Shown: positions 1 through 13,391, counted from the first letter of the stretch. The stretch: 64,000 bases of DNA from Mycobacterium bohemicum DSM 44277 (GCF_001053185.1 NZ_CSTD01000001.1:1234333-1298332), one strand, 5' to 3'. The notes: generated from the sequence alone by a model not told the origin. Numbers and translations are program-made.

Positions 1-68
1 GCGGGCAGTGCTTCCCGGCGTCGCGGTGTGCGTCGTGTCCCGCGGTGCCGGACTAACAAGGAGGATCG

Positions 69-743
69 GTGAAAACCATTCCCAAGTTGTGGGTATTCGG
101 TTTCGTTGAGTTTCTCGTATTCGGCTTGATGCTGTTTGTCCCGGCGGGCACCTTCAAATATTGGCAAGCGTGGGTTTTTCTGGTGGTTGTCGCTATTTCG
201 GCGTGGACGCCGACGATTTATTTGCTGCGCACTAATCCGGTTGCGTTGGAGGCCCGGATGCGTGGGGGGCCGACGGCGGAGACCCGATTGGCGCAGAAGC
301 TCGTTATCGGCGGCCTGTATTTGTCCCTGGCGGCAATGGTCGTGGTCAGCGCCCTTGATCATCGCTTCGGCTGGTCGCCGGTACCGGCGGCCATCTGCCT
401 GGTGGGTGATGTCTTGGTGGCCGCGGGGTTGGGCGTGGTGGCGGTGGTCATCATTCACAACAGTTACGCCGCCGCCACCGTCCGGGTCGCGGAAGGTCAG
501 CAGGTCGTCTCCACCGGTCTGTATGGGATGGTGCGGCATCCCATGTACACCGGCAACGTGATCATGATGATCGGCATCCCGCTCGCGCTCGGCTCCTACT
601 GGGGGCTGGTCTTCGTCGCCCCGGGCGTCATCGTCCTCATTGCGCGCATCCGCGATGAGGAGAGGCTGCTCCAGAAGGAACTGGACGGATACCGCGAGTA
701 CACGCAGAAGGTGCGCTACCGCCTGGTCCCATCGATGTGGTAG
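69..743 (+). CDS. Isoprenylcysteine carboxyl methyltransferase (ICMT)-family membrane methyltransferase
   Basis: Predicted integral membrane methyltransferase of 224 residues. About five hydrophobic segments are visible (roughly residues 8-28, 34-55, 76-97, 104-130 and 165-190). The C-terminal part carries the family signature RHPMYTGN, followed by DEERLLQ and the GYREY motif, which in ICMT/PEMT-like enzymes form the SAM and substrate site. The GTG start at 69 is chosen because a perfect AAGGAGG lies at 58-64, 4 nt upstream. Family members methylate carboxyl groups or lipid amines; the substrate here is unknown. It converges with the NRPS operon across 36 nt. Because that NRPS has no release domain, methyl esterification of the peptide carboxylate is an attractive but unproven role. 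Family call firm, substrate speculative. Confidence 0.8.
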   Translation: MKTIPKLWVFGFVEFLVFGLMLFVPAGTFKYWQAWVFLVVVAISAWTPTIYLLRTNPVALEARMRGGPTAETRLAQKLVIGGLYLSLAAMVVVSALDHRFGWSPVPAAICLVGDVLVAAGLGVVAVVIIHNSYAAATVRVAEGQQVVSTGLYGMVRHPMYTGNVIMMIGIPLALGSYWGLVFVAPGVIVLIARIRDEERLLQKELDGYREYTQKVRYRLVPSMW

Positions 744-779
744 CGGTCCTGCGCATCAGAGGGCCGGCCGCCGAGGCGC

Positions 780-3700
780 CTACAGATCGCTGACCGGGCT
801 CACCGCGGGGAGGTCTTCCACCGGGCTGCCATGGGCGTCCAACCGCTCACTCAAGCTTCGCACGGAGGGTGCCTCGAACAAGGTGGGCACCGAAAGCCGG
901 CTGCCCAGAGCCCTGTTGATCGCGGCGACGGCCCGCATGGCCGCGAGCGAATCTCCGCCCAGGTCGAAGAACGACTCATCGATCCCGACGCCGTCCAGAC
1001 CAAGCACCTGGCAGTAGATGTCGGTCAGGATCTGCTCGACCAGCGTCGTCGGCGCCCCATCAGCGTTGCCGTTCCCGTTCTCGTGGTATCCGGGTAACGC
1101 CGCCGCCGTGATCGCCTGCGGGGGCCCCACGGCCCCGTTGCCCCGGCTATCCGGATGCGCGTGCCTACCGCCGGCTCGCACGACGATCGGTGGCAACGGC
1201 CGCGTCGGGTCGGCGGTCATGGCCACCAGCACCTGATCGAACCGCTCCATCAGTGTTTCGACGTCGGCCGCGTCGAACAGCTCCGCGCAGTATTGGAAGC
1301 GCAACTCCAGCTGGTTGCCCGGCAGGGCCTGGACCGTGAGCGGGTAGTGATAGTAGTCCCGGTTGGTGAGCTCGGTGATGGCCAACCCGTCCTCGGCCGA
1401 CATTGCGGCGGCGTCCGTCGGGTAGTTCTCGTAGACGAATACGGTGTCGAACAGTCGTCGGTGGCCGGTGACGCGGTGGATCTCGCTGAGTCCCAGATGC
1501 TGGTGCTCCAGCGTGCGGTTGTGCGCGGTCTGCAGTTGGTCGAGCAGATCGGCGGTCGTGGTTTCTGCCGCGATGCCCGCCCGCACCGGCACCGTGTTGA
1601 TCAACAGGCCGACCATCGAATCCGCGCCCGGCACCTCCGCGGGCCGCCCCGAGACGACGGCGCCGAAGGCGACATCATGCTGACCGGTCAACCACACCAG
1701 CAGGTGCGCCCAGGCGCCCTGGAGCACGGTGCTGACGGTGGTGTGACGTGAGCGCGCCAACTCGGTGACGGCCCGCGTGGTCTGCTCACAGAGCCGCAAC
1801 GAGGCGACCCCTCGCCGTCCCAGCCCGAATCGATCCGACGGGCCGACCAATGTCGGGTCGTCGAAGCCGGCGAACGTCTCCCGCCACACTGCGCGGGCGG
1901 CGGCGCGGTCCCGATCGGCCAACCAGGTGATGAACCTGCGATACGACGGAGCCGCGGGCAGCCAGTGCCCGTAATAGCTGGCGAACAGCTCCCCCAGCAG
2001 GATCGGCAGCGACCAGCCGTCCAGCACGATGTGGTGATTGGTCAGCACGAACCGGTGCCGATCCACGGCGGTGCGGATCAAGGCGACGCGCAGGGCCGGC
2101 TGGTTGGCCATGTCGTAGACCGCTGCGCGTTCGGCGGCGCACACCCGCTGGATCTGCTCTTCCAGGTCCGGGCCGCCCGCGTCGAGGTCGATGTACCGCC
2201 AGGGCACCACGGGATCGGTCGGGATGATCTGCACCGGCTCGTCGAATTGCGCGCAGAACAGGGCCGCGAGGTTGGGATGCCGGTTGACCACCGTGTTCAC
2301 GGCGTTGCGCAGGCGGTGCTGATCGAGTCGACCACTCAGCGTGATGTCGAGCTGTACGGCGTACACATCGTCGCCGCCGTGTGCGGTGCCGGCGTGGAAC
2401 AGCAGGCCCTGCTGCAGGGGGGTCAGCGGCAGGACGTCGGCGACCCGATATTGCCGTTGCAGCTCGTCGATCTGCTCCTGGCTCAGGCGGGCGGGGACGA
2501 CGTCGGAGGGCGTCAACCCGCCCCCTCCGCCCCGCACGTGCGCGCAGATGCCGGCCAGCGCGTCGAACCACAACCGGCTCAACCGGCTGATCTGAGCCTG
2601 ATCCAGGGCCGAGGGCGCCCAGGTCCAGCCGGCGCGCAGCCGCGGTCCGGCGTCGGTCTCCACGGTGCCGGCGTTGAGTTCAAGGGTGTGCATCAGCGGC
2701 ATCGGGATGGCGGCGGCGACGCCGGCGGCCGACGCGCCCTCCTGGCTGATCCGCCACGTGTCACGGGACGACTCGGTCGCCGGCGCCCCCAGGCGCCCGA
2801 GGTAGTTGAATCCGATCGGCGGATCCGCCCCGGCCACATCGACGTCGGGGTTCAGATAGCGCAGCAAACCGTAGGTGAGGCCGTCGGGCAGGGCCCGCAG
2901 CTGCTCCTTGGCCTCCTTGATCACCGCCCCCAGGGCGTCGGCGCCCGCGGTCACCTGCGCCCAGTCCAGGCCGCCCACCTCCAGGGCCACCGGGTACTTG
3001 GTGGTGAACCACCCCACGGTCCGCGACAGGTCCACATGTTCTTTCGATGCGGCCTGGTCCTCCTGGCGGCCGTGGCCCTCCACGTCGATGCCGATCGGCG
3101 CGCCACCACCGCCCACGAACTCCGTCAGCGCCAGGGCGAAGGCGATCAGCAAGATGTCGTGGATGCCGGCGTGGAATGCCGCCGGCACCTCTCCGAGCAG
3201 CATGCGGGTGGTGTCGGCGTCCAGCTCCGCGGACAGGTTCCCGGCTGCGGCGAAGGTATCCACGTCGGGTCGCACCGGCGGCAGCGCCGCCGGCACCGAC
3301 GCGATCTGCCGCCACGCCTGCGCGAGCTCGGCCACCTCCGGCCGGCACGCGTGCTCGGCCAGCAGCGACGCCCACCGCCCGAACGACGTCCCGCCCGAGG
3401 GCAACGCCACCTGCTGCCCGGCGCGATGCTGCGCCCAGGCGATGTTGAAGTCTTCCAACAGGATTCGCCACGACACCCCGTCGACGGCCAGGTGATGAAC
3501 GATCACGACCAGCTGACCCGTCGAGCTCACCCACAGCGCGCTGAGCATCCTTCCGGCCGCAGGCTTCAGCCGGGAGCGCGCCTCGATGACCGCCTCATCG
3601 GACAGCGTCTCCACCGCACGCAGGCAGTCGCGGGCGTTCACCGACCCCGCCTCGGGCACCGTCAGCGACCAGCCGCCGGCGTCCTCATCGACGCGCAGGC

Positions 3701-6700
3701 GCAGCATGGCGTGCCGATCGAGCAAGGCCTGCAACAGCATTGCCGCATCGGCCTCGCTGACGCCTGGCGGGGCTTGCAGCAGCACCGTCTGGTTGAACTG
3801 GTCGACCGGGCCGTCCACGCTGTGCAGCCAGCACATGATCGGCGTCGCGACCAGCGGACCCAGGCCCTCGTCGCTCACGTCGACGTCGTCGGCGGCCACC
3901 CCGGCCACCCGGGCCAGCCTGGCCACGGTCTGCTCGACGAAGATGTCGCGCGGTCGGCAGACCACACCGGCGGCCCGCGCCCGCGCGACCACCTGCATCG
4001 ACAAGATGCTGTCGCCGCCGAGTTCGAAGAAGGAGTCGTCGACGCCGACCCGCTCGAGGCCGAGGACTTGGGCGTAGATGTCGGCCAGGATCTCCTCGAC
4101 GGCGTCGGCCGGGGCACGGTAGGAGTCGCCGTCTTGGTATTCCGGTGCCGGCAGGGCTCGGGTGTCGAGTTTGCCGTTGACCGTCAGCGGCAGCGCATCG
4201 ATGACCACGACGGCGGCCGGCACCATGTATGTCGGTAACCGCTCGGCCAGCGCCGCACGCGCGGACGTCCCGAACGAGGCCGGATCGAGGGTCCCGGTGG
4301 CGTATCCCACGAGGCGCTTGTCGCCGGGGCGGTCCTCCCGCACGATCACGACGGCCTGCGTGACGCCCTCCAGCGCGGCCAGCGCCGCCTGGATCTCGCC
4401 CAGCTCGATGCGATACCCGCGGATCTTGACCTGCTCGTCGGCGCGCCCCACGTACCGCAGCTGCCCGTCGGCGCCCCACCACACCAGGTCCCCGGTGCGA
4501 TACATCCGCGTCCCGGGCTGCCCGAACGGACACGCCACAAACCGCGTCGAGCTCAGCCCCGCCCGGCCGACGTACCCGTCCGCGACTCCGGCGCCGGCGA
4601 CATACAGTTCGCCCACCACGCCCGGCGGCACCGCGCGCAACGACCGATCGAGCACAAAGAAGCCGAGGTGGGCCAGCGGTACCCCGATCGGACTCACCAC
4701 GGCGTCCACGTCCGCAGCCAGGATCTCCCGGAACGACGCATGCACCGTGGTCTCGGTGATCCCGTACATGTTGATCAGGCGCGGCGACCCCGGGTGACGC
4801 TGCCACCAGCTGCGCAACCGCGCCGGCTCCAACGCCTCGCCCCCGAACACCACCGCCTCCAGGCACAGCCGGTCGCCCAGCTCGGGCGCCAACGCCTCGG
4901 CGGTCTGCAGCGCATAGAACGCCGACGGCGTCTGGCTCAGCACACCCACCCGCTCGGCCACCAGCAACGACAGCAAATCCTCCGGCGAGCGCACCACCGC
5001 GTCGGGCACCACCACCACCCGCCCGCCGTAGAGCAGCGCGCCCCAGATCTCCCACACCGAGAAGTCGAATGCCAGCGAATGACACTGCGACCACACCCGG
5101 CCCGCCAACCCCATCTCGGCGTCCAGGGTCGCCAACAGCCGCGTCACGTTCCGGTGCGGGATCGCCACCCCCTTCGGCGTGCCCGTCGTCCCGGAGGTGT
5201 AGATCAGATAGGCCGTGTCGTCGGGCCCCGCGCCCGTCGGCGCGACACCGGAACCACTGTCATCGGCCAGCTCGTCGACGTCGATGACCGCCAGGTCAAA
5301 CTCCGCCAACCGGTCGGCCAACCCCGCCGTCGTCACCGCTGCCGCCGGCGCGGCATCGCCGAGCACGAACTGCATCCGCGCCGCCGGCACCGACGGATCG
5401 ATCGGCACGTACGCCGCCCCCGTCTTGACCACGGCCACCATCGCCACGATCGCTTCGATCGAACGCGGCAGCAGCAACGCCACCCGCTGCCCCGGGCCCA
5501 CTCCCCGCCCCGCCAACGCCCGTGCCAACCGCGCGGACGCATCGTCCAGCGCCCGATACGTCACCGACCCACTGGAACAGTTCACCGCGACCGCCTCGGG
5601 GGTGCTCGCGACCTGCGCGGCAAACACCTCCGAGAGCGACACCGCCCGGCTCACCGGGGCCGTCAGACCCGCCCGGTTACCCCACCCCTGCAACCGGGCA
5701 TGCTCGGCCTCGTCCAGCACATCGATCGACGACAGCCGCCGAGCCGGATCGGCCGTCATGGCCGCCAGCACCCGTTCCAGCCGTCGGATCAGGGTTTCGA
5801 TGCTGGACGTGTCGAAGACGTCGGTGCGGAATTCCACCGCGCCCCAGATGCCGGCGGGCTCGCCGTCCTCGCCCCAGCGCTCGGCCAGGGAGAACGACAG
5901 GTCGAGGCGCGCGGTGCGGGTGTTGACCGGCAACTGGCTGACCTGAAGATCACCGAGGGCCAATCCGGCGGCGTCGCTGTCCTGCCACGCAAAGTTCTGC
6001 CAGGCCAGCATGACCTGGACCAGCGGGTGATGCGTCAGGCTGCGGGTGGGCTTGAGACGGTCGACCAACACCTCGAAGGGCACGTCCTGGTTCTCGTAGG
6101 CGGCCAGGCTGCGGCGACGCACCTGCGCAAGCAAGTCGGCGACACTGGGATCGCCACTGAGGTCGGCCCGCAACACCAACGTGTTGACGAAAAAGCCCAC
6201 CAAGTCATCCAGCGCGGGATCGCGACGCCCGGCGATCGGGAAACCCACCGCCACATCGCTGCTGGCGCTCAGCCTCGACAGCAACACCGCCAGCGCCGCC
6301 TGCAACACCATGAAACTGGTCGCATTGTGCTCCCGGGCCACCTCGGCAACCCGCTGCTGCAACTCCGCCGGCCAGTCCACCGCCACCGTGGCCCCGCGAT
6401 AATCCGCCATCGCCGGATACGGCCGATCGGTCGGCAGCTGCAGATGCTCGGGCATCCCCGCCAGCGCATCCTCCCAATAGGCCACCTGCGCAGCGATGCG
6501 GCTGCCGCTATCACCCAGATCGCCCAACTGCGCCCGCTGCCACAACGTGTAGTCCACGTACTGCACCGACAGGTCCGCCCAGCCCGGGGCCTGCCCGGCA
6601 CACCGGCTGGCGTACGCCACCGCGAGGTCGTTCACCAGTGGCGCGATCGACCATCCGTCGGCGGCGATGTGGTGCATCACCGCCACGTACAGATGTTCGT

Positions 6701-9700
6701 CCTCGGCGACCCGGAACAGCCGCGCCCGCAGCGGAATCTCGGCGGCCAGATCAAACGGGTGCCGCACCACCTCGTCGATCGCCTCACCCAGCTCGTCGTC
6801 CGTCCAGCCGGTGGCATCCACCACCGCCCACCCGAAGTCGGCCCGCTCGGCGGGCACCACCACCTGCCGCGGCACCCCCTCGACCGCCGGGAACAACGTC
6901 CGCAGGCTCTCTTGGCGGCCGACCACATCGGCCAGCGCCGCACCCAGGGCCCCGGCGTCCAGGTGCCCGCTCAGCCGCAATGCCACCGGCAGGTTGTAGA
7001 TCGGCGAAGGCCCCTGGAACTGGTCGATGAACCACAACCGGCTCTGGGCAAACGACAGCGGCACCACCGCCGGCCGCTCGCCGGCCACCAGCGGCTCCAG
7101 CCGGCCCTCACCCCCACCGATCCGCGTCGCCAACAAAGCGACCGTCGGCGCTTCAAACACCGCCCGCACGGTCAGACCCGCGTCCAGGGCGGCGTTGACC
7201 GCGGCGATCAACCGCATCGCCGACAACGAATCCCCACCCAGGTCGAAGAACGAGTCGTCCACCCCGACGCGCTCGACACCCAGCACCTGGGCGTAGACGC
7301 TGGACAGGATCTCCTCGGTGAGGGTGGTCGGGGCGCGGTATTGGCCGGCGTCCTGGTACTCCGGCGCCGGCAGGGCCCGCTTGTCCAGTTTGCCGCCAAC
7401 GGTCAACGGCAGCGCGTCGAGCACCACGATGGCGGCGGGGACCATGTACGGCGGCAGCCGCTCGGCCAGCGCGGCGCGCAGCTTGACCGGCTCGGCGGTC
7501 CCGGTCACATATCCCACCAGGCGCTTGTCGCCGGGACGGTCCTCGCGCGCGATCACCGCCGCCTGCTGCACCCCGTCCAGCGCGGCCAGTGCGGCTTGGA
7601 CTTCGCCGGGCTCGATGCGGTAGCCGCGGATCTTGACCTGCTCGTCGGCGCGCCCGAGGTACTGCAGCTGCCCGTCGGCGCGCCACCGCACCAGGTCGCC
7701 GGTGCGGTACATCCGCGTGCCCGGCTCCCCGAAGGGGGCGGCAACGAACCGGGAGGCGGTCAATTCGGCGCGGCCGACGTATCCGACCCCGACGCCGCGG
7801 CCGACCACGTACAACTCACCGACCACACCCGCCGGCACGGGTCGCAACCACTCGTCGAGGACGAACAGAGCGGCGGTCGGTACCGGGGCGCCGATCGGCG
7901 CCGCGCCGGATCCGAACGAGTCCTCCGTGTTCAGAGGCGCGCTCATCGAGACGTACACCGTGGCCTCGGTCGGCCCGTAGGCGTTGATCACCACCCGCCC
8001 GGGCGCCCACTGCTCCACCACCTCGGCCGAGCAGGCCTCGCCGCCGAGCAGCACCGCCACCGACTCCAAGCCCTGCGGGTTCAGTGCGGTCACCGCCGAC
8101 GGGGTCTGGGTCAGCACATTGACCCGTTCGCTGAGCAGCAGCTCGTGGAAATCGTCGGGCGAGCCGACGACCGCGTCGGGCACCACCACCAGCCGTCCCC
8201 CGCCGAGCAGCGCGGCCCAGATCTCCCACACCGAGAAGTCGAACGCGTAGGAGTGGCACTGCGTCCACACCTGCGCCGCGGGCAGGTGTGTGGGTGTCGA
8301 CTCCGCCAGGTGGGCGAGGTTGTGGTGGGTGATGGCCACCCCTTTGGGGGTCCCCGTGGTACCCGAGGTGTAGATGAGGTATGCGATGTCGTCGGGGGCC
8401 GGCGCCGGCAGTGCGCTCCCGGGCGCGACGTCGGCGTCGGTTTCTGCGAGGTGGTCGATGTCCAGGATCGCCAGTTGGCGGCCGCGCAGGCGGTCGGCCA
8501 ATGCGGTGGTGGTGATCGCCGCGATCGGCGCGGCGTCGTCGAGCATGAACTGCATCCGGGCCGGCGGGAGTGCCGGGTCGATCGCCAGGTACGCGGCACC
8601 GGTTTTCAGCGCGGCCAGCATGGCCACGACGGCCTGGGCCGAGCGCTCCATCAGCAACACCACGCAGGCGCCCGGGCGGACCCCGCATCCAGCCAGCGCG
8701 TGCGCGAGCCGGTCGGCTGCTGCATCGAGCTCCCGGTAGGTCAACGACCCGTGCCCGGAGCTCACCGCCACCGCGTCCGGCGTGCGCGCCACCTGCGCGG
8801 CGAACAACGCCGGTACCGATCCCACCGCCCGTGGGGCCCGGGTCAACGACGCGCGGTTGCCTACTTCATCCAGACGGCGGCGCTCGGCGGCGTCGAGCAC
8901 ATCGATGGACGACAGCCGCCGCCGCGGGTCGGTGGTCATGGCCGCCAGCACCCGGTGCAGCCGTTGGATCAGGGTTTCGATGCTGGACGCGTCGAAGACG
9001 TCGGTGCGGAATTCCACCGCGCCCCAGATGCCGGCGGGCTCGCCGTCCTCGCCCCAGCGCTCGGCCAGGGAAATCGAGAGGTCCATGCGGGCGGTGCGGG
9101 TGTCGAGCGGTAGCTGGGTGACCTGCAGGTCGCCCAGGGCCATCCCGACGGCGGGATCGAGGGGACCGTTGTCCTGCCAGTTCTGCCAGGCCAGCATGAC
9201 CTGGACCAGCGGGTGATGGGTCAGGCTGCGGGTGGGGTTGAGCCGCTCGACGAGCGCCTCGAAGGGCACGTCCTGGTTCTCGTAGGCGGCCAGGCTGCGG
9301 CGACGCACCTGAGCCAACAGATCGGCGACACTGGGGTCCCCGGACAGGTCGGCCCGCAACACCAGCGTGTTGACGAAAAAGCCCACCAGATCATCGAGCG
9401 CGGGATCGCGACGCCCGGCGATCGGGAAACCCACCGCCACATCGCTGCTGGCGCTCAGCTTGGAGAGCAACACCGCCAGCGCGGCCTGCAGCACCATGAA
9501 ACTGGTCGCATTGTGCTCCCGGGCCACCTGGGCAACCCGCTGCTGCAACTCCGCCGGCCAGTCCACCGCCACGGTGGCCCCGCGATAATCCGCCACCGCC
9601 GGATACGGCCGATCGGTCGGCAGCTGCAGATGCTCGGGCATCCCGGCCAGCGCATCCTCCCAATAGGCCACCTGCGCAGCGATGCGGCTGCCGCTATCAC

Positions 9701-12700
9701 CCAGATCGCCCAACTGCGCCCGCTGCCACAACGTGTAGTCCACGTACTGCACCGACAGGTCCGCCCAGCCCGGGGCCTGCCCGGCACACCGGCTGGCGTA
9801 GGCGATGCCCGTATCGCGCACCAGCGGCATGATCGACGAGCCGTCCGCGGCGATGTGGTGCATCACCGCCACGTAGACATGCTCGGTCTCGGCGACCCGG
9901 AACAGCCGGGCGCGCAGCGGAATCTCGGCGGCGAGATCGAACGGGTGCCGCACCACCTCGTCGATCGCCTCACCCAGCGCGTCGTCCGTCCAGCCGGTGG
10001 CATCCACCACCGCCCACCCGAAGTCGGCCCGCTCGGCGGGCACCACCACCTGCCGCGGCACCCCCTCGACCGCCGGGAACAACGTCCGCAGGGCCTCTTG
10101 GCGGCCGACCACATCGGCGATGGCCGCACCCAGGGCCGCGGCGTCCAGGTGCCCGCTCAGCCGCAACGCCACCGGCAGGTTGTAGATCGGCGAAGGCCCC
10201 TGGAACTGGTCGATGAACCACAACCGGCTCTGGGCGAACGACAGCGGCACCACCGCCGGCCGCTCCCCGGCCACCAGGGGCTCCAGCCGGCCCTCGTCCC
10301 CGCCGATCCGGGTTGCCAGCTGGGCCACCGTGGGCGCCTCGAACACCGCGCGCACCGACAGGCCGGCGTCCAGGGCGGCGTTGACCGCGGCGATGAGCCG
10401 CATCGCCGACAACGAATCCCCACCCAGGTCGAAGAACGAGTCGTCGACGCCGACCAGCAGGGGGGGCTCCACGCCCAGCACCTGGGCGTAGATCCCGGCC
10501 AGCACCTCCTCGACCGCGTTGGTCGGGGCGCGGTAGTGGCCGGTGTCCTGGTACTCCGGCGCCGGCAGGGCGCGGGTGTCGATCTTGCCGTTGACCGTCA
10601 ACGGCAACGCATCGATGACCACCACCGCGGTCGGCACCATGTACGACGGCAGCCGCTCGGCCAGCGCGCCGCGCAGCGTGTGAGGGTCCGCGGTCCCGGT
10701 CACGTACCCCACCAGGCGCTTGTCGCCGGGGCGGTCCTCGCGCGCGATCACCACCGCATGCTCGACGCCGTCCAGCGCGTTCAGCGCCGCCTGGATCTCG
10801 CCGAGTTCGATGCGGTAGCCGCGGATCTTGACCTGCTCGTCGGCGCGCCCCACATACCGCAGCTCTCCGTCGGCGCCCCACCACACCAGGTCCCCGGTGC
10901 GATACATGCGCGCCCCGGGCTCGCCGAAGGGACACGCCACAAAGCGGGTCGCACTCAATCCCGGCCGGCCGACATATCCGTCGGCCACGCCCGCGCCGGC
11001 GACGTACAGTTCGCCCACCACGCCCGGCGGCACCGCCCGCAGCCAGCCGTCCAGCACGAAGAACCCCAGGTGGGCCAGCGGCACCCCGATGGGGCTGACC
11101 ACGGCGTCCACATCGGCGGCGACGATCTCCCGGAACGAGGCGTGCACCGTCGTCTCGGTGATGCCGTACATGTTGATCAGGCGCGGCAGGCCCGGATGTT
11201 TCTCCAGCCACGGGCGCAGCCGGTGGGGTTCGAGTGCCTCACCGCCGAACACCACGGCCTCCAGGCCGAGCGCATTCCCGTGCCCGGCCTGTGCATCGGC
11301 GGCCTGGAGCGCATAGAACGCCGACGGCGTTTGACTGAGCACGCCGACCCGCTCGGCCGCCAGCAGGGCGTGCAGGTCTTCCGGCGAGCGCACCACCGCG
11401 TCGGGCACCACCACCACCCGCCCGCCGTAGAGCAGCGCACCCCAGATCTCCCACACCGAGAAGTCGAATGCCAGCGAGTGACACTGCGACCACACCCGGC
11501 CCGCCAGCTCCATCTCGGCGTCCAGGGTCGCCAACAGCCGCGTCACATTCCGGTGCGGGATCGCCACCCCCTTGGGCGTGCCCGTCGTCCCCGACGTGTA
11601 GATGAGGTATGCGATGTCGTCGGGGGCCGGCCCCGGCAGTGCCGTCCCGGGTTGGTGGGCGACCGAGGTATCGGCGGTATCGGCGATATCGATGACCCAG
11701 AGGTTGTGCCCGCTGAGCCGGTCGGCCAGCGCGGCGGTGGTGACAGCGGCGACCGGCGCGGCATCCCCGAGCACGAACTGCATCCGCGTCGCGGGGACGG
11801 CCGGGTCGATCGGCACGTATGTCGCGCCGGTCTTCGCGACGGCCAGCATTGCGACGATCGCCTCGGCCGAGCGCGGCAGCAACAACGCCACCCGCTGCCC
11901 GGCACCCACACCGCGGGCTGCCAACTCATGCGCCAATCGGTCGGCCGACGCATCGAGCTCCCGATACGTCGTCGGCACACCCTCGAAGGTCACCGCCACC
12001 GCGTCCGGCGTGCGCGCGGCCTGCGCGGCGAAGGCGGCCGGGATCGACACCGGCGCGCCCATCGACCGGGTCAATGCGGCCCGGTTACCCCAGCCGTCCA
12101 ACCGCGCATGCTCGGATTGGTCCAGCACATCCAACGACGACAACCGCCGACCCGGATCGGTCGTCATCGCGCAGAGCACGCGCTCGAACCGCCGCATCAG
12201 GGTTTCGATGCCGGCCTCATCGAACACATCGGTGTCGAATTCGACCCGTAGGGCCATTTCGTCGCCCGGCAGCGCCTGGACCGCAAGCGGGTAGTGGTTG
12301 TATTCGCGGTGGGTGAACTCGGTGATGGCCAGCCCGTCCGCACCCGACAGCGCGGCGGTGTCGAGCGGGTAGTTCTCGTAGACGAAGAACGTGTCGAAGA
12401 GCTGGTCCTGGCCGGCGACGCGGTGAATCTCGTTGAGCGCCAGATGCTGGTGATCGAGGGTGTGGTTGTGTTCGTCGTGCAGCTGGGCGAGCAGGTCCGT
12501 GGTGGTGGCGGCGGTGACGCGCGCCCGCACGGGCACCGTGTTGATGAAGAGGCCCACCATCGAGTCCGCGCCGGAGACTTCGGCCGGCCGGCCCGAGACC
12601 GTTGTCCCGAAGGCGACGTCAGGGTGCCCGGTCAGCCATACCAGCAGCTGCGTCCAGGCGCCCTGCAGGACGGTGCTGACGGTGGTGTGGTGCGAGCGCG

Positions 12701-13391
12701 CCAGATCGCCGACGGCCGGCGTGAGGTGTTCGGGCAGCCGAAACGACGCGACGCCTCGCCGCCCCAGCCCCAGGCCGCCCGGCGGACCCACGAGCGTGGG
12801 CGCCTCGAATCCGGCCAGGACCTCACCCCACGCGGCGCGGGCGGCATCGAGGTCACGGCCGGCCAGCCACGAGACGAATCTGCGATACGGGACCGCCGCG
12901 GGCAGCCAGTGCCCGTAATAGCTGGCGAACAGCTCCCCCAGCAGGATCGGCAACGACCAGCCGTCCAGCACGATGTGGTGGTTGGTGAGCACGAGCCGGT
13001 GGTGATTTTCCGCCGTGCGGATCAGGACCGCCCGAAAGGCCGCCTGCTGGGCGATATCGCACACCGCCGCGCGTTCGACGGCACATATCTGCCGGATCTC
13101 CTCGTCGAGTTCCGCCGCCCCGACGAGGTCGACGTACCGCCACGGCACGACGGGATCGGCCGGGATGATCTGCATCGGCACGTCGAACTTCGCGGAGAAT
13201 CGCGCCGCCAGGTTGGGATGCCGTTTGACCACGTTGTGCACGGCCTCGCGGAGGCGGTGCTGGTCGAGCCGACCGGTCAGCGTGAGATCGAGCTGCACCG
13301 CATAAACGTCGTCCTCACCCTGCGCGGTGCTGGCATGAAACAGCAGCCCCTGTTGCAGGGGGGTCAGCGGCAATACGTCAGCTATCCGCAT
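780..13391 (-). CDS. Non-ribosomal peptide synthetase B: C-A-T / C-A-T / C-A-T-E / C-T (4203 aa)
   Basis: Giant NRPS building residues 2-4 of a peptide begun by the upstream NRPS. Domains by approximate residue: C (1-440, HHIVLDG near 136), A (445-940), T (LGGDS near 985), C (1045-1490, HHIAADG near 1180), A (1510-2000), T (2055), C (2105-2560), A (2577-3075), T (3125), E (3175-3620, HHLAVDG near 3300), C (3650-4080, HHIVLDG near 3785), T (LGGDS near 4145). The first and fourth C domains begin [10 protein letters not shown] and follow E domains, as D-accepting C domains do. Specificity residues read by eye are DFWSVGMVHK for the first and third A domains (threonine-like) and DFWTLGAVYK for the second (unassigned). 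The last C is followed directly by a T domain with no A domain, and no thioesterase or reductase follows. The ATG at 13391 overlaps the upstream stop by 14 nt, so translation is probably coupled. Confidence 0.93.
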   Translation of the reverse strand: MRIADVLPLTPLQQGLLFHASTAQGEDDVYAVQLDLTLTGRLDQHRLREAVHNVVKRHPNLAARFSAKFDVPMQIIPADPVVPWRYVDLVGAAELDEEIRQICAVERAAVCDIAQQAAFRAVLIRTAENHHRLVLTNHHIVLDGWSLPILLGELFASYYGHWLPAAVPYRRFVSWLAGRDLDAARAAWGEVLAGFEAPTLVGPPGGLGLGRRGVASFRLPEHLTPAVGDLARSHHTTVSTVLQGAWTQLLVWLTGHPDVAFGTTVSGRPAEVSGADSMVGLFINTVPVRARVTAATTTDLLAQLHDEHNHTLDHQHLALNEIHRVAGQDQLFDTFFVYENYPLDTAALSGADGLAITEFTHREYNHYPLAVQALPGDEMALRVEFDTDVFDEAGIETLMRRFERVLCAMTTDPGRRLSSLDVLDQSEHARLDGWGNRAALTRSMGAPVSIPAAFAAQAARTPDAVAVTFEGVPTTYRELDASADRLAHELAARGVGAGQRVALLLPRSAEAIVAMLAVAKTGATYVPIDPAVPATRMQFVLGDAAPVAAVTTAALADRLSGHNLWVIDIADTADTSVAHQPGTALPGPAPDDIAYLIYTSGTTGTPKGVAIPHRNVTRLLATLDAEMELAGRVWSQCHSLAFDFSVWEIWGALLYGGRVVVVPDAVVRSPEDLHALLAAERVGVLSQTPSAFYALQAADAQAGHGNALGLEAVVFGGEALEPHRLRPWLEKHPGLPRLINMYGITETTVHASFREIVAADVDAVVSPIGVPLAHLGFFVLDGWLRAVPPGVVGELYVAGAGVADGYVGRPGLSATRFVACPFGEPGARMYRTGDLVWWGADGELRYVGRADEQVKIRGYRIELGEIQAALNALDGVEHAVVIAREDRPGDKRLVGYVTGTADPHTLRGALAERLPSYMVPTAVVVIDALPLTVNGKIDTRALPAPEYQDTGHYRAPTNAVEEVLAGIYAQVLGVEPPLLVGVDDSFFDLGGDSLSAMRLIAAVNAALDAGLSVRAVFEAPTVAQLATRIGGDEGRLEPLVAGERPAVVPLSFAQSRLWFIDQFQGPSPIYNLPVALRLSGHLDAAALGAAIADVVGRQEALRTLFPAVEGVPRQVVVPAERADFGWAVVDATGWTDDALGEAIDEVVRHPFDLAAEIPLRARLFRVAETEHVYVAVMHHIAADGSSIMPLVRDTGIAYASRCAGQAPGWADLSVQYVDYTLWQRAQLGDLGDSGSRIAAQVAYWEDALAGMPEHLQLPTDRPYPAVADYRGATVAVDWPAELQQRVAQVAREHNATSFMVLQAALAVLLSKLSASSDVAVGFPIAGRRDPALDDLVGFFVNTLVLRADLSGDPSVADLLAQVRRRSLAAYENQDVPFEALVERLNPTRSLTHHPLVQVMLAWQNWQDNGPLDPAVGMALGDLQVTQLPLDTRTARMDLSISLAERWGEDGEPAGIWGAVEFRTDVFDASSIETLIQRLHRVLAAMTTDPRRRLSSIDVLDAAERRRLDEVGNRASLTRAPRAVGSVPALFAAQVARTPDAVAVSSGHGSLTYRELDAAADRLAHALAGCGVRPGACVVLLMERSAQAVVAMLAALKTGAAYLAIDPALPPARMQFMLDDAAPIAAITTTALADRLRGRQLAILDIDHLAETDADVAPGSALPAPAPDDIAYLIYTSGTTGTPKGVAITHHNLAHLAESTPTHLPAAQVWTQCHSYAFDFSVWEIWAALLGGGRLVVVPDAVVGSPDDFHELLLSERVNVLTQTPSAVTALNPQGLESVAVLLGGEACSAEVVEQWAPGRVVINAYGPTEATVYVSMSAPLNTEDSFGSGAAPIGAPVPTAALFVLDEWLRPVPAGVVGELYVVGRGVGVGYVGRAELTASRFVAAPFGEPGTRMYRTGDLVRWRADGQLQYLGRADEQVKIRGYRIEPGEVQAALAALDGVQQAAVIAREDRPGDKRLVGYVTGTAEPVKLRAALAERLPPYMVPAAIVVLDALPLTVGGKLDKRALPAPEYQDAGQYRAPTTLTEEILSSVYAQVLGVERVGVDDSFFDLGGDSLSAMRLIAAVNAALDAGLTVRAVFEAPTVALLATRIGGGEGRLEPLVAGERPAVVPLSFAQSRLWFIDQFQGPSPIYNLPVALRLSGHLDAGALGAALADVVGRQESLRTLFPAVEGVPRQVVVPAERADFGWAVVDATGWTDDELGEAIDEVVRHPFDLAAEIPLRARLFRVAEDEHLYVAVMHHIAADGWSIAPLVNDLAVAYASRCAGQAPGWADLSVQYVDYTLWQRAQLGDLGDSGSRIAAQVAYWEDALAGMPEHLQLPTDRPYPAMADYRGATVAVDWPAELQQRVAEVAREHNATSFMVLQAALAVLLSRLSASSDVAVGFPIAGRRDPALDDLVGFFVNTLVLRADLSGDPSVADLLAQVRRRSLAAYENQDVPFEVLVDRLKPTRSLTHHPLVQVMLAWQNFAWQDSDAAGLALGDLQVSQLPVNTRTARLDLSFSLAERWGEDGEPAGIWGAVEFRTDVFDTSSIETLIRRLERVLAAMTADPARRLSSIDVLDEAEHARLQGWGNRAGLTAPVSRAVSLSEVFAAQVASTPEAVAVNCSSGSVTYRALDDASARLARALAGRGVGPGQRVALLLPRSIEAIVAMVAVVKTGAAYVPIDPSVPAARMQFVLGDAAPAAAVTTAGLADRLAEFDLAVIDVDELADDSGSGVAPTGAGPDDTAYLIYTSGTTGTPKGVAIPHRNVTRLLATLDAEMGLAGRVWSQCHSLAFDFSVWEIWGALLYGGRVVVVPDAVVRSPEDLLSLLVAERVGVLSQTPSAFYALQTAEALAPELGDRLCLEAVVFGGEALEPARLRSWWQRHPGSPRLINMYGITETTVHASFREILAADVDAVVSPIGVPLAHLGFFVLDRSLRAVPPGVVGELYVAGAGVADGYVGRAGLSSTRFVACPFGQPGTRMYRTGDLVWWGADGQLRYVGRADEQVKIRGYRIELGEIQAALAALEGVTQAVVIVREDRPGDKRLVGYATGTLDPASFGTSARAALAERLPTYMVPAAVVVIDALPLTVNGKLDTRALPAPEYQDGDSYRAPADAVEEILADIYAQVLGLERVGVDDSFFELGGDSILSMQVVARARAAGVVCRPRDIFVEQTVARLARVAGVAADDVDVSDEGLGPLVATPIMCWLHSVDGPVDQFNQTVLLQAPPGVSEADAAMLLQALLDRHAMLRLRVDEDAGGWSLTVPEAGSVNARDCLRAVETLSDEAVIEARSRLKPAAGRMLSALWVSSTGQLVVIVHHLAVDGVSWRILLEDFNIAWAQHRAGQQVALPSGGTSFGRWASLLAEHACRPEVAELAQAWRQIASVPAALPPVRPDVDTFAAAGNLSAELDADTTRMLLGEVPAAFHAGIHDILLIAFALALTEFVGGGGAPIGIDVEGHGRQEDQAASKEHVDLSRTVGWFTTKYPVALEVGGLDWAQVTAGADALGAVIKEAKEQLRALPDGLTYGLLRYLNPDVDVAGADPPIGFNYLGRLGAPATESSRDTWRISQEGASAAGVAAAIPMPLMHTLELNAGTVETDAGPRLRAGWTWAPSALDQAQISRLSRLWFDALAGICAHVRGGGGGLTPSDVVPARLSQEQIDELQRQYRVADVLPLTPLQQGLLFHAGTAHGGDDVYAVQLDITLSGRLDQHRLRNAVNTVVNRHPNLAALFCAQFDEPVQIIPTDPVVPWRYIDLDAGGPDLEEQIQRVCAAERAAVYDMANQPALRVALIRTAVDRHRFVLTNHHIVLDGWSLPILLGELFASYYGHWLPAAPSYRRFITWLADRDRAAARAVWRETFAGFDDPTLVGPSDRFGLGRRGVASLRLCEQTTRAVTELARSRHTTVSTVLQGAWAHLLVWLTGQHDVAFGAVVSGRPAEVPGADSMVGLLINTVPVRAGIAAETTTADLLDQLQTAHNRTLEHQHLGLSEIHRVTGHRRLFDTVFVYENYPTDAAAMSAEDGLAITELTNRDYYHYPLTVQALPGNQLELRFQYCAELFDAADVETLMERFDQVLVAMTADPTRPLPPIVVRAGGRHAHPDSRGNGAVGPPQAITAAALPGYHENGNGNADGAPTTLVEQILTDIYCQVLGLDGVGIDESFFDLGGDSLAAMRAVAAINRALGSRLSVPTLFEAPSVRSLSERLDAHGSPVEDLPAVSPVSDL
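2515..3960 (-). repeat. Epimerization-domain repeat, copy 1 (pair at 13455-14910)
   Basis: The E domain of NRPS B module 4 and the E domain of NRPS A are near-identical DNA over more than 1 kb, with long identical blocks such as the stretch encoding the end of the domain (about 2536-2630 against 13475-13570). It marks module duplication or gene conversion and is a substrate for homologous recombination and for assembly collapse. Confidence 0.75.
5690..7260 (-). repeat. LCL condensation-domain repeat, copy 1 (pair at 8870-10460)
   Basis: The C domain preceding NRPS B module 4 and that preceding module 3 are near-identical at DNA level for about 1.5 kb, including the HHIAADG region and the flanking T domain. 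Differences cluster in short patches (for example around 6610-6660 against 9795-9845), which looks like gene conversion. Confidence 0.75.
8870..10460 (-). repeat. LCL condensation-domain repeat, copy 2 (pair at 5690-7260)
   Basis: Second copy of the C-domain repeat. In this copy HHIAADG is followed by SS rather than WS, a small difference in the active-site loop. The same region is otherwise shared almost base for base with 5690-7260. Confidence 0.75.

Noticed and set aside
4668..9113. Long open frame on the plus strand across the NRPS (about 1480 codons), with others at 1965-4238, 9213-12251 and 13393-15828
   Set aside because: They are antisense shadows of the high-GC NRPS codons, rich in His, Arg, Gln and Pro, with no domain or ribosome binding site.
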